Source: Candidatus Woesearchaeota archaeon (GTDB taxonomy: Archaea; Nanobdellota; Nanobdellia; Woesearchaeales; GW2011-AR4). From it: a stretch of DNA of 11,408 nucleotides. The position numbers and the translations under genes were made by a program. Below the pieces are notes generated by a model, which saw nothing but the letters and a program-made list of their open reading frames with translations, was not told where the DNA came from and searched no databases. Within the stretch, counting starts at the first letter, position 1, and every line of letters starts with the position of its first letter. Positions 5,314-10,609 of the stretch are shown piece after piece. Location of the stretch: assembly GCA_016185955.1 (NCBI GenBank), contig JACPMQ010000042.1, positions 1 through 11,408 of the forward strand, given 5' to 3'.

Positions 5314-5751
5314 TTATTTTCTTGCTTTCTCAATTATACCCTTTAATAAGGCATCTAAGCTCTGTTCATTTACTTTTATAACTTGCCATCTTACGCCGGG
5401 AATATCGCCTTTGCTTTTGCCCATTGCACCGCCGATGCATTCAATCAAAACTTTATCGTGCTCATCAATAAGTTTTGTTGCCCCATCTCCCGGGCAGAAT
5501 GCAGTTACTTGCTTTCCATTCTTAATTAACTGGACTCTTACGCATTTTCTCATTGCAGAATTTGGCTGCTTAGCTTCTAACTGCACTTTTTCCAATACAA
5601 TCCCTTCTGCTTGAGAAGAGCCTTCCAATGGGTCGGATCTGGCTTTTAGCCTTTCAACTCTTCTTACAAACCATTTATCGCACCATCTGCTTTTAAGCCT
5701 TCGTAACTTAAGCCTTTTTCCTGCATTCATCCCTTTGCTTTTTTTCGCCAT
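5314..5751 (-). CDS. rps12: Small-subunit ribosomal protein uS12, archaeal type
   Basis: uS12 lies at the decoding centre of the 30S subunit and affects accuracy. With the start at ATG 5751 the protein has 145 residues, the archaeal length. Family blocks are the basic N-terminus MAKKSKGMNAGKRLKLRRLK, the decoding loop KQPNSAMRKCVRVQL, TAFCPGDGA (the loop with the often modified proline) and GGAMGKSKGDIPGVRWQV near the C-terminus. An in-frame TTG two codons upstream (5757) is less likely, because the TATA box at 5774-5783 is 28 bases from the ATG and fits a leaderless message. uS7 follows on the same strand. A tRNA-Tyr gene lies upstream on the same strand with its own promoter. Confidence 0.96.
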   Translation of the reverse strand: MAKKSKGMNAGKRLKLRRLKSRWCDKWFVRRVERLKARSDPLEGSSQAEGIVLEKVQLEAKQPNSAMRKCVRVQLIKNGKQVTAFCPGDGATKLIDEHDKVLIECIGGAMGKSKGDIPGVRWQVIKVNEQSLDALLKGIIEKARK

Positions 5752-5773
5752 TTCCAATCAGGAATAATTCCAT

Positions 5774-5783
5774 GTTTTTAAAT
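5774..5783 (-). promoter_or_regulatory. TATA box for rps12
   Basis: ATTTAAAAAC on the minus strand, centred 28 bases before ATG 5751. It decides between the ATG and the upstream TTG. Confidence 0.55.
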
Positions 5784-5803
5784 GTTGCGAACACAAAATT
5801 TTT

Positions 5804-5826
5804 ACCAATCTACGATTGGTGAAAAT
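5804..5826. repeat. Hairpin repeat related to 2052-2077
   Basis: ACCAATC-TAC-GATTGGT followed by GAAAAT. The stem and tail match the hairpin at 2052-2070 while the loop differs (TAC versus CAA). Looser similarity continues for about 35 bases in both places (GAAAATT..GATT..TTTTAT..TTTTG). It lies between tRNA-Tyr and rps12. Confidence 0.6.
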
Positions 5827-5870
5827 ACTCGAAAATTCCGATTGAATTTTATTGTTTTGGAACAAAACTG

Positions 5871-5900
5871 CAAAACCAATAATCGCGCATTTGTAAAAAT
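5871..5900 (+). repeat. 30-base inverted repeat, copy B (tRNA-Tyr 3' end)
   Basis: Identical to the minus strand of 1698-1727. Its last base is the complement of the tRNA-Tyr discriminator A73, so the repeat stops at the mature tRNA boundary. Read on the plus strand it still encodes KPIIAHL-stop, as at the small-ORF locus, but here it is preceded by an in-frame stop at 5843, so only a remnant exists. Confidence 0.85.
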
Positions 5901-5919
5901 CCCCGCGGCCGGATTTGAA

Positions 5920-5942
5920 TTTGCCAAGACACTTTTGTCTTT
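5920..5942 (-). other. Inferred tRNA-Tyr intron 2 (T-arm, 53/54)
   Basis: These 23 bases interrupt the T arm; without them GCTGG-TTCAAAT-CCGGC forms perfectly apart from one G-U pair. The insert itself folds as AAGAC/GTCTT with a short loop. No shift of the junction keeps a standard T loop. Confidence 0.7.
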
Positions 5943-5959
5943 CCAGCAACCTCACGGTC

Positions 5960-6030
5960 ACAACTGGCTATTTTTCATCCCTAGCAAAAAGCCCAGTCGA
6001 ATAGCGAACGCATCTTTAGCTTCTTGAAGA
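5960..6030 (-). other. Inferred tRNA-Tyr intron 1 (anticodon loop)
   Basis: About 71 bases between the anticodon GTA and the 3' part of the anticodon loop. Placing it after position 36 gives G37; placing it at the canonical 37/38 site would give U37, which would be unusual. No ORF is present in it. Confidence 0.65.
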
Positions 6031-6084
6031 TACAGCCGTGCGCTCTGCCGTTGAGCTACGCGGGGTGCATTCAGTGAGTTGTCC

Positions 6085-6096
6085 TTTATTTAAAAA
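6085..6096 (-). promoter_or_regulatory. TATA box for tRNA-Tyr
   Basis: TTTTTAAATAAA on the minus strand, centred about 26 bases before the tRNA 5' end at 6065, as expected for an archaeal tRNA transcribed from its mature end. Confidence 0.6.
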
Positions 6097-6112
6097 CATT
6101 ATGAATCGAAAA

Positions 6113-6122
6113 GTATATATAC
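6113..6122 (+). promoter_or_regulatory. TATA box for the GTPase operon
   Basis: GTATATATAC, itself a palindrome, would set a start near 6145 and a leader of about 30 bases. GTGGTG at 6166-6171 before ATG 6177 serves as ribosome-binding site. Confidence 0.5.
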
Positions 6123-6176
6123 CTCATCTCTAAAAGCAGCTTATTAGCAAAAATATCATCAAAAAGTGGTGTACTT

Positions 6177-6809
6177 ATGATTAGTATTTTAAAGAATTTA
6201 GTGAACAGGTTTCTATCATCTTTGTTCAAAAAAAAGAAAGACTTCAAGCTTGGGTTATATGGCCCTCCGAATGGGGGGAAAACTACTTTAGCCAATAGAA
6301 TATGCAAAGACTGGCTTGGGGAAGATATGGGGACTGTTTCTAATATTGCGCATGAGACAAGAGAAATCCAGATAAAAGAGCAGATATGCATTAAGTCAAA
6401 GGGCAAAGAGCTTACTTTTAATCTTGTGGATACTCCTGGAATTGCCACCAAGATAGATTATGAGGAATTTATCAGGGCAGGCATGAAAGAAAAGCAAGCC
6501 AAACAGCGCGCAAAAGAAGCAACAAAAGGAGTTATAGATTCTATTAAGTGGCTTGATGATATGGACGCTGTAGTGATTGTTTTGGATGCAACAAAAGATC
6601 CGTATACTCAAGTTAACATAACTATTGTAGGCAATTTACAGGCAAGAAACATTCCGGTTTTGATTGTCGGCAATAAAGCTGATTTAAAAAAAGCAGATAT
6701 AAAGAAGGTGCAGGCAGCATATCCTCAGTATAATGTTATAGGAATTTCAGCAAAATATGGTGATAATGTAGAGCAGTTTTATGAAGGCTTGTTTGCAATT
6801 GTAAAATAG
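6177..6809 (+). CDS. Era-like small GTP-binding protein
   Basis: A 210-residue single-domain GTPase. The G motifs are GPPNGGKTT at 29-37 (P-loop), DTPG at 85-88 (switch II), NKAD at 166-169 (guanine recognition) and SAK at 191-193. An amphipathic, lysine-rich N-terminal stretch (residues 1-23) precedes the G domain and could bind membrane or RNA. There is no KH domain, unlike bacterial Era. The two genes after it on the same strand encode a DUF2073-like and a Zn-ribbon protein; I recall this association as widespread in archaea, so they probably work together, plausibly in ribosome biogenesis or another RNA-linked process. That role is inference. Start: ATG 6177, with a GGTG site six bases before. 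Confidence 0.88.
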   Translation: MISILKNLVNRFLSSLFKKKKDFKLGLYGPPNGGKTTLANRICKDWLGEDMGTVSNIAHETREIQIKEQICIKSKGKELTFNLVDTPGIATKIDYEEFIRAGMKEKQAKQRAKEATKGVIDSIKWLDDMDAVVIVLDATKDPYTQVNITIVGNLQARNIPVLIVGNKADLKKADIKKVQAAYPQYNVIGISAKYGDNVEQFYEGLFAIVK

Positions 6810-6822
6810 AATATTGCTAAAT

Positions 6823-6844
6823 AAAATATAAGGTAAAATATAAG
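6823..6844 (+). repeat. Short tandem AT repeat before the DUF2073-like gene
   Basis: AAAATATAAG occurs twice with a 12-base period (6823-6832 and 6835-6844). The second copy is placed about 22-24 bases before ATG 6861 and could act as a TATA box, giving the gene a leaderless internal promoter. Confidence 0.45.
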
Positions 6845-6860
6845 CAAAATAGAATATAAA

Positions 6861-7244
6861 ATGGTAACCTTAAGATTTGTTCCATATTCGGAAATTGAGG
6901 AGCTAGGCAGCGCCCGCAGGGTTAAAAAGCTTATAGACATAGTCAAGGAAAATAAGATTGTTTTATTGCAGGGAAGGCTGAAAAAAGAGGAAGAAGCGGA
7001 TTTAATAGCTATAACCATGGAAGAAGTTGGTGAAAGGTTTAAAGGCATAGAACTGGCTGTTATAAATCCTGAGGATAAGAACATGAGCGGGCTAAGAAAG
7101 GTGAGGAATAACTTTTTTGGATTTTTATTGGGAGATAGGCAAGGGCTTACAATAATAGGCCCTGCAAGCATTGTAAAGGAAATAAAAAAAGACCCGAATA
7201 AAATCGAGCTTTTCACAAAAGAAGCCAAGAAAAAAAGAGCTTGA
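6861..7244 (+). CDS. DUF2073-family archaeal protein
   Basis: A 127-residue cytoplasmic protein with no signal or membrane segment. The sequence, starting MVTLRFVPYSEIEELGSARR and including VLLQGRLKKEEEADLI and a short GP-containing segment (LTIIGPASIV), fits my recollection of the archaeal DUF2073 family, which accompanies an Era-like GTPase and a Zn-ribbon protein. Here it lies between exactly those two, 51 and 18 bases apart. The C-terminus is very lysine-rich (KEAKKKRA), suggesting nucleic-acid contact. Biochemical function is not established to my knowledge. A tandem AT repeat upstream may be a promoter in addition to read-through from the GTPase gene. Confidence 0.75.
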   Translation: MVTLRFVPYSEIEELGSARRVKKLIDIVKENKIVLLQGRLKKEEEADLIAITMEEVGERFKGIELAVINPEDKNMSGLRKVRNNFFGFLLGDRQGLTIIGPASIVKEIKKDPNKIELFTKEAKKKRA

Positions 7245-7262
7245 AAAAGAACTTGAATAAAA

Positions 7263-7646
7263 ATGCCACACCAATGCGTAAGATGCAGCACTTTCTATGA
7301 TGACGGCTCAAGAGAGCTGCTTAAAGGCTGCAATTGCGGCGGCAGGCTTTTTTTTTACGTAAAAAAAGAAAAGCTTGAAGAGATGCAAAAAATAGCATCT
7401 GAAGTTGTATTGACAAAAAAAGAAAAGGAGCAAATTGAGCAAGATGTATTTGATTTGGTTGGAAGCGAAGTTGATAGAAACGAGCCTGTAATTCTTGATT
7501 TAGAAGCTATTAGGGTATTAAAGCCAGGAACTTATGAGCTTGACTTAGTGCATTTATTCAAAAAAGAGCCTTTGATATTCAAGCTGGAAGATGGCAAATA
7601 CATGATAGATGTGATGCAAAGCTTCCAAAAATTTAGAAGGAAATGA
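7263..7646 (+). CDS. Zn-ribbon protein of the GTPase/DUF2073 cluster
   Basis: The 127-residue product begins MPHQCVRCSTFYDDGSRELL, with CVRC at 5-8 and CNCGG at 23-27, four cysteines arranged as a Zn ribbon. The rest is an alpha/beta domain (KPGTYELDLVHLF, EPLIFKLEDGKYMIDV) without known catalytic residues. It follows the DUF2073-like gene by 18 bases and is the last gene of the apparent operon. It fits the archaeal Zn-ribbon family that accompanies DUF2073; some databases use Oap-type names, which I recall but cannot verify, so no symbol is given. It converges on the TGS GTPase gene with a 49-base AT-rich gap. Confidence 0.78.
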   Translation: MPHQCVRCSTFYDDGSRELLKGCNCGGRLFFYVKKEKLEEMQKIASEVVLTKKEKEQIEQDVFDLVGSEVDRNEPVILDLEAIRVLKPGTYELDLVHLFKKEPLIFKLEDGKYMIDVMQSFQKFRRK

Positions 7647-7695
7647 TGCACTGCTAAATTATAGTAAATAATCAATTTAAGACTATTGCCTAGAA

Positions 7696-8892
7696 TTACT
7701 TACTCGTCACAATTTCTATTACATCCCTGTTTTGCAGAAGATAATCTTTTCCAACAGCCTTTTTGCTCTTGACATTAATCGCCTTTATAAAATTTTTTCC
7801 GATATCTGTATGAAGCTTAAACGCGAAATCAAGCGCCGTTGAATTTTTTGGCATTAGAAAGCAGTCAGGAATAAAATTTCCGTGCTGATCCTGCAGCTTT
7901 TTTACTCCGCCAGGAAAAACAGCAATGTAGCCCAATAACACAAAGACTGCCATGTCCAGAACTTTTTGTATTCCTGCGGAGCCGAATTTTTCAAGGATAT
8001 TTGTTTTTATGAAGTTCAACGCATTTTTTTGCTTTTCATTTAGTTTTTCACCATCAATTTCATTGAAGCTTGAATCCCCTGGCAGGTATTTTATCAGCTC
8101 ATGCCTTGCAGCTTCCCTTAACGCTAATTCAGCCTCTGCGCTGCACGGCACAAGAATGCAGTCTGGAAATTCTTTTTTTAGCTTTTCATAATTTTTGTCA
8201 GCGCCATCAACATCTATTTTATTGCATGCAATGAGCATTGGCTTTGTTTCCTTTCTCAATTCTGTTGCAATTTTTAATAATATGCCCTTATCCCATTTCA
8301 TTATGTCTTTATCAAGATTCATTTTTTCAATTACTCTTTTCATCATATCCTCTGTTACCCTTAAAGAGCTTAGTTGCTTTGCTATTGCTTTGTGCAGCTC
8401 TGGCTTTTCCTGATTTACGGTTCTAGCGAATTTCTCCCAGCCTTTTTCTATCAGCCTTAAGTACCACATATCCAGCTCATGCTCAAGAAACTTTATGTCA
8501 TTTGCAGGCTCGTAGCTTAATGCAGGAACTGCCTCTCCTCTTTCGTTTGTTGAGCCGGAAACATCTATTATGTGTATCAAAACATCTGCCTGATTTAAAT
8601 CATCAAGAAACTGGTTGCCCATGCCTTTGCCTTCGTGAGCTCCAGGAACTAATCCAGCAACATCCAGCAAATCTACAGGCACAAATCTTTTTCCGTTGAT
8701 GCAATAGCCAAACCTTGGATTGCATTTAACATTAAATTCCTTGTCAACACAATCAACCTTTACATAACTTGTGCCATGATTCGGCTTTATTGTAGTAAAT
8801 GGATAGTTGGCTATTTCTACTTCTGCCAAAGTTGAGGCTTTAAAAAATGTTGATTTTCCGCTGCTCGGTTTTCCTACAATGCCTATTAACAT
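7696..8892 (-). CDS. OBG/YchF-type GTPase with TGS domain, archaeal
   Basis: A 398-residue P-loop NTPase. Motifs: GKPSSGKST at 7-15, DVAGLVPGAHEGKGMGNQFL from 77 (switch II with the OBG-family glycine-rich run), ACNKID around 222-227, CSAEAEL around 250-256. A helical insertion lies between the nucleotide motifs, and a TGS domain forms roughly the last 70-80 residues (VFPGG...FIPDCFLMPKNSTALDFAFKLH...). The NKxD motif predicts guanine specificity, unlike bacterial YchF and human OLA1, which use NxxE and prefer ATP. Relatives bind the ribosome. It is transcribed divergently from the HTH gene at 8997. The ATG at 8892 is the first residue of the P-loop strand, as usual in the family. Confidence 0.9.
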   Translation of the reverse strand: MLIGIVGKPSSGKSTFFKASTLAEVEIANYPFTTIKPNHGTSYVKVDCVDKEFNVKCNPRFGYCINGKRFVPVDLLDVAGLVPGAHEGKGMGNQFLDDLNQADVLIHIIDVSGSTNERGEAVPALSYEPANDIKFLEHELDMWYLRLIEKGWEKFARTVNQEKPELHKAIAKQLSSLRVTEDMMKRVIEKMNLDKDIMKWDKGILLKIATELRKETKPMLIACNKIDVDGADKNYEKLKKEFPDCILVPCSAEAELALREAARHELIKYLPGDSSFNEIDGEKLNEKQKNALNFIKTNILEKFGSAGIQKVLDMAVFVLLGYIAVFPGGVKKLQDQHGNFIPDCFLMPKNSTALDFAFKLHTDIGKNFIKAINVKSKKAVGKDYLLQNRDVIEIVTSK

Positions 8893-8963
8893 TTTATTTT
8901 ACCAAATTTTACCTTGCTAACCCAAGTTTGTTTTTAATTATTTTTGTTTTCGCGCATCAAAAC

Positions 8964-8973
8964 CTATATAAAT
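8964..8973 (+). promoter_or_regulatory. TATA box for the HTH-like gene
   Basis: CTATATAAAT centred about 28 bases before ATG 8997, so the message is probably leaderless. The 104-base gap to the divergent GTPase gene holds no other clear motif. Confidence 0.6.
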
Positions 8974-8996
8974 TACATAAGGTTAAGATAATATAA

Positions 8997-9458
8997 ATGC
9001 CTAAAGCTAAAACGATATACAAAGAAATTCCTTTGGCAGAAATAACCTTGAGGAAATACGAAAAGCCCTCAAATCTTTCTGAAAGGGAAATTGTCAGAAA
9101 AATATGCCTTTCTTTAGGGCTTTTGCAGCCTGGCGACTCAAGAGACGTGATAGTAGACATTTTTCATGCTTTAATTATCGCAAAAAAGCAAAAAAAATTA
9201 TTGGCAAGCGATGAAATTGAAAAGGAAGTCATAAGCTTAAGGAATAAAGAAAGGCTTTCTATGCATGGAATAGCGTCCTCAAACATAAGAAGGCAGATAA
9301 AGAGGCTCAGAGACTTATTTTTAATTGAAAAAATAAAAGGCTCTTACAGGATTGCTGAATTTGAAGACTTAAACATTATTTTTGAAGAAAAAATAGAAAA
9401 ATTCTATTTAAAGTCTATAATTGAAAGGGTTAAGGAATATTTTGGGTGTTTGAAATAA
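8997..9458 (+). CDS. Putative winged-helix DNA-binding protein
   Basis: A 153-residue basic protein beginning MPKAKTIYKEIPLAEITLRK. Residues about 25-60 look like a helical domain (LSEREIVRKICLSLGLLQPG) and about 68-120 like a winged helix: a helix with DEIEKEV, HGIASSNIRRQIKRLRDLFL as the probable recognition region, and IKGSYRIAEF as a beta wing. The C-terminal 35 residues (LNIIFEEKIEKFYLKSIIER) could be a dimerising helix. I do not recognise a named family; archaeal transcription regulation is the simplest guess. It is transcribed alone from a strong leaderless promoter. The stop codon is only four bases before the first arm of structured element E2, so transcripts may read into it. Confidence 0.6.
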   Translation: MPKAKTIYKEIPLAEITLRKYEKPSNLSEREIVRKICLSLGLLQPGDSRDVIVDIFHALIIAKKQKKLLASDEIEKEVISLRNKERLSMHGIASSNIRRQIKRLRDLFLIEKIKGSYRIAEFEDLNIIFEEKIEKFYLKSIIERVKEYFGCLK

Positions 9459-9462
9459 AACA

Positions 9463-9772
9463 AAAAAGTATCTGCTAACACCACATAAAGGGTTTTTGCG
9501 AATTAAGTGCTTGTGCGTATAGTGGCGCAACTAAATAATGGAACAATAATTATTGCGCCACTATGCTAGAGAACACAAACTACTTCAATAAATTATTTGT
9601 GTTCTCCGCTGTCATTTGCCAATTCAGAAAATTTCTTAAGATTGTGATAAGCGACCTGAGCAATGCCGCAGCATTGCGAGGTTGAGAGGTAAATTAAGGC
9701 TCCGCACAAGCACGAATAAGAATTCGCAAAAACCCCGCTTCCCGGACAAATCTATGTTGGCAGATACTTTTT
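9463..9772. repeat. Multibranched inverted-repeat element E2
   Basis: This 310-base stretch has no plausible gene and folds on itself. Stem 1: 9463-9480 with 9755-9772, 18 bases, one T-G wobble. Stem 2: 9490-9504 with 9721-9735, 15 perfect. Stem 3: 9507-9517 with 9703-9713, 11 perfect. Inside are hairpin 4 (ATAGTGGCGCAA 9519-9530 with 9553-9564), hairpin 5 (GAGAACACAAA 9569-9579 with 9596-9606), and hairpin 6 (CGACCT 9652-9657 with 9679-9684, then GCAATGC 9660-9666 with 9671-9677, loop CGCA). TTTGCC at 9614-9619 may pair with GGTAAA at 9688-9693. The outer arms match those of E1. It may be a structured RNA or a non-autonomous mobile element; it does not look like SRP or RNase P RNA. Confidence 0.8.
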
Positions 9773-9775
9773 AGT

Positions 9776-9859
9776 GACTGCTAATATATTTATTTTAAAG
9801 ATATATGAAACTTAAAGTGGCTGCTCCAGAGCCGCACTATAGGCAAAATTGCGCATCTT
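9776..9859 (+). repeat. Partial E1-like repeat, copy 2 of the 45-base segment
   Basis: 9815-9859 matches 26-70 at 42 of 45 bases. The flank just upstream, 9808-9828, is the perfect reverse complement of E1's right arm 161-181 over 21 bases. ACTGCTAA at 9777-9784 resembles the terminal arm of E1. The right-hand partner arms are missing, so this is a partial or hybrid copy. It starts four bases after E2. Confidence 0.75.
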
Positions 9860-10250
9860 TCTTCTTACTATACGAGCGGACTTTGATTTCCGTAATAATT
9901 GTCAAAGTCCGCAGTATATAGGCACGGATAATTTATTTACGGAAATTAATGTCCGTGCCTATATAACAAAAGAGGGCAGATTAATTGAATTCTATGGCAC
10001 GGAATGCGTCCATTGCAAGGAAATGGAGCCTTTAATAGCGCGCTTGGAAAAAGAGCATAATGCAAAAATTACAAGATTGGAAGTATGGCACAACAGCGAG
10101 AACGCAAAATTGCTGCAAAAGTATGACAAAGATGAGCATGGAAATGAGTTTTGCGGCGGAGTCCCTTTTTTCTATAATGAAAAGACAGGGAAAAAAATCT
10201 GCGGCAATACTAATTTTGAGAAATTGAAGGCATGGGCAGAAGTCAAGTGA
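9849..10250 (+). CDS. Thioredoxin-like protein with uncertain start
   Basis: The convincing protein begins near residue 43 (base 9975): RLIEFYGTECVHCKEMEPLI is the strand and helix of a thioredoxin fold with redox motif CVHC (Cys53, Cys56), and CGGVPFFYN holds the cis-proline Pro106. From there it is about 90 residues, a complete small thioredoxin-like domain with two more cysteines (102 and 118). It has no signal peptide and is probably cytoplasmic. The annotated start, TTG at 9849, lies in the E1-like repeat, and codons up to about 9965 are hairpin sequence. No ATG, GTG or TTG occurs in frame between 9852 and the CxxC region. Either the repeat supplies the start, a rare start such as ATT at 9984 is used after GAGGG at 9971-9975, or the gene was decapitated. 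Confidence 0.7.
   Translation: MRIFLLTIRADFDFRNNCQSPQYIGTDNLFTEINVRAYITKEGRLIEFYGTECVHCKEMEPLIARLEKEHNAKITRLEVWHNSENAKLLQKYDKDEHGNEFCGGVPFFYNEKTGKKICGNTNFEKLKAWAEVK
9869..9964. repeat. Two hairpins with complementary loops
   Basis: Hairpin A: GCGGACTTTGA (9876-9886) with 9902-9912, extended by TATAC/GTATA. Hairpin B: ATATAGGCACGGA (9916-9928) with 9952-9964. ATTTCCGTAA (9886-9895) in loop A is the exact reverse complement of 9937-9946 in loop B, so the loops could pair with each other. They overlap the apparent N-terminal codons of the thioredoxin-like ORF. Confidence 0.75.
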
Positions 10251-10298
10251 GTTTTTTGAGATTCATAGCAACATTTATATATTCTAATCTTACTAGGT

Positions 10299-10337
10299 AA
10301 AATAATCAAAAATAATTATTTAAAATAATCAAAATAA
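10299..10337 (+). repeat. AT-rich direct repeats before the small membrane-protein gene
   Basis: AAAATAATCAAAA occurs at about 10299-10311 and, with one terminal difference, again at 10322-10335. TTATTTAAAATA within 10317-10328 is a possible TATA box, giving a leader of roughly 45 bases with a strong ribosome-binding site. Confidence 0.4.
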
Positions 10338-10380
10338 ATATCAAAAAACTAAAAAAGGGGAAATAAAAAACAGGTTAGCA

Positions 10381-10393
10381 AAAGGAGGGTGAT
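10381..10393 (+). promoter_or_regulatory. Strong ribosome-binding site
   Basis: AAAGGAGGGTGAT, four bases before ATG 10397, is the most complete anti-16S match in the window and decides that this 44-codon ORF is real. Confidence 0.75.
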
Positions 10394-10396
10394 AAA

Positions 10397-10531
10397 ATGC
10401 ATAAAAAAGGCTTTGTTTCAATGCATCCGGGAATGTTTTTTCTTATAGGGCTTTTAGTTGGTGCGGCAATAATATACTTCCTGATTATGAGCGGGAGAAT
10501 TCCAGTTGTTAAGTCTCTTGGCTCAATATAG
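10397..10531 (+). CDS. Small single-pass membrane protein, 44 residues
   Basis: The product begins MHKKGFVSMHPGMFFLIGLL and continues through VGAAIIYFLIM to SGRIPVVKSLGSI. Residues about 13-31 form one transmembrane helix with a G-x3-G-like spacing, and the short basic N-terminus should stay inside. There is no lipobox or pilin site. The strong AAAGGAGGGTGAT ribosome-binding site suggests abundant synthesis. No family is recognised; similar short KKGF...HP..F.IG proteins seem familiar from DPANN-type genomes, but I cannot verify that. It lies between the thioredoxin-like and OsmC genes, both redox proteins, without tight coupling to either. Confidence 0.75.
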   Translation: MHKKGFVSMHPGMFFLIGLLVGAAIIYFLIMSGRIPVVKSLGSI

Positions 10532-10609
10532 AAAAAACCCGACATAAAAGAAACTCGTAAACTGCGACGGTAATTCTGTTAGTTTGGGAAATTCGGATTT
10601 GTTGAGAAA

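Larger units (their letters stand above)
5900..6065 (-). tRNA. tRNA-Tyr(GUA) with two inferred introns
   Basis: Read 5' to 3' on the minus strand: acceptor CCCCGCG (6065-6059) pairs with CGCGGGG (5907-5901); A73 is at 5900. The D stem is GCTC/GAGC with loop AACGGCA. Anticodon stem CACGG (6040-6036) pairs with CCGTG (5957-5953). The loop begins CTGTA, giving anticodon GTA at 6033-6031. The T stem is GCTGG (5947-5943) with CCGGC (5912-5908), one wobble pair, and loop TTCAAAT. C1-G72 and A73 are archaeal tRNA-Tyr identity elements. Removing about 71 bases (6030-5960) and 23 bases (5942-5920) leaves a normal 72-base tRNA with loop CTGTAGA. The second insertion sits between positions 53 and 54, a non-canonical site. 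Exact junctions are inferred from the mature shape; I could not fix the bulge-helix-bulge motifs by eye. Confidence 0.88.

Noticed and set aside
5758..6027. ORFs of 67 and 81 codons on both strands around the tRNA
   Set aside because: They overlap the tRNA-Tyr gene and its introns and have no ribosome-binding site or recognisable motif.
6779..7291. 170-codon minus-strand ORF
   Set aside because: It is the antisense shadow of the DUF2073-like gene; its leucine/serine/phenylalanine-rich composition is typical of a reverse reading of a lysine/glutamate-rich gene.
9463..9772. SRP RNA or RNase P RNA
   Set aside because: The length is suitable, but the SRP helix 8 GGAA/asymmetric loop and the conserved P4/P15-type sequences of RNase P RNA are not present on either strand by eye.
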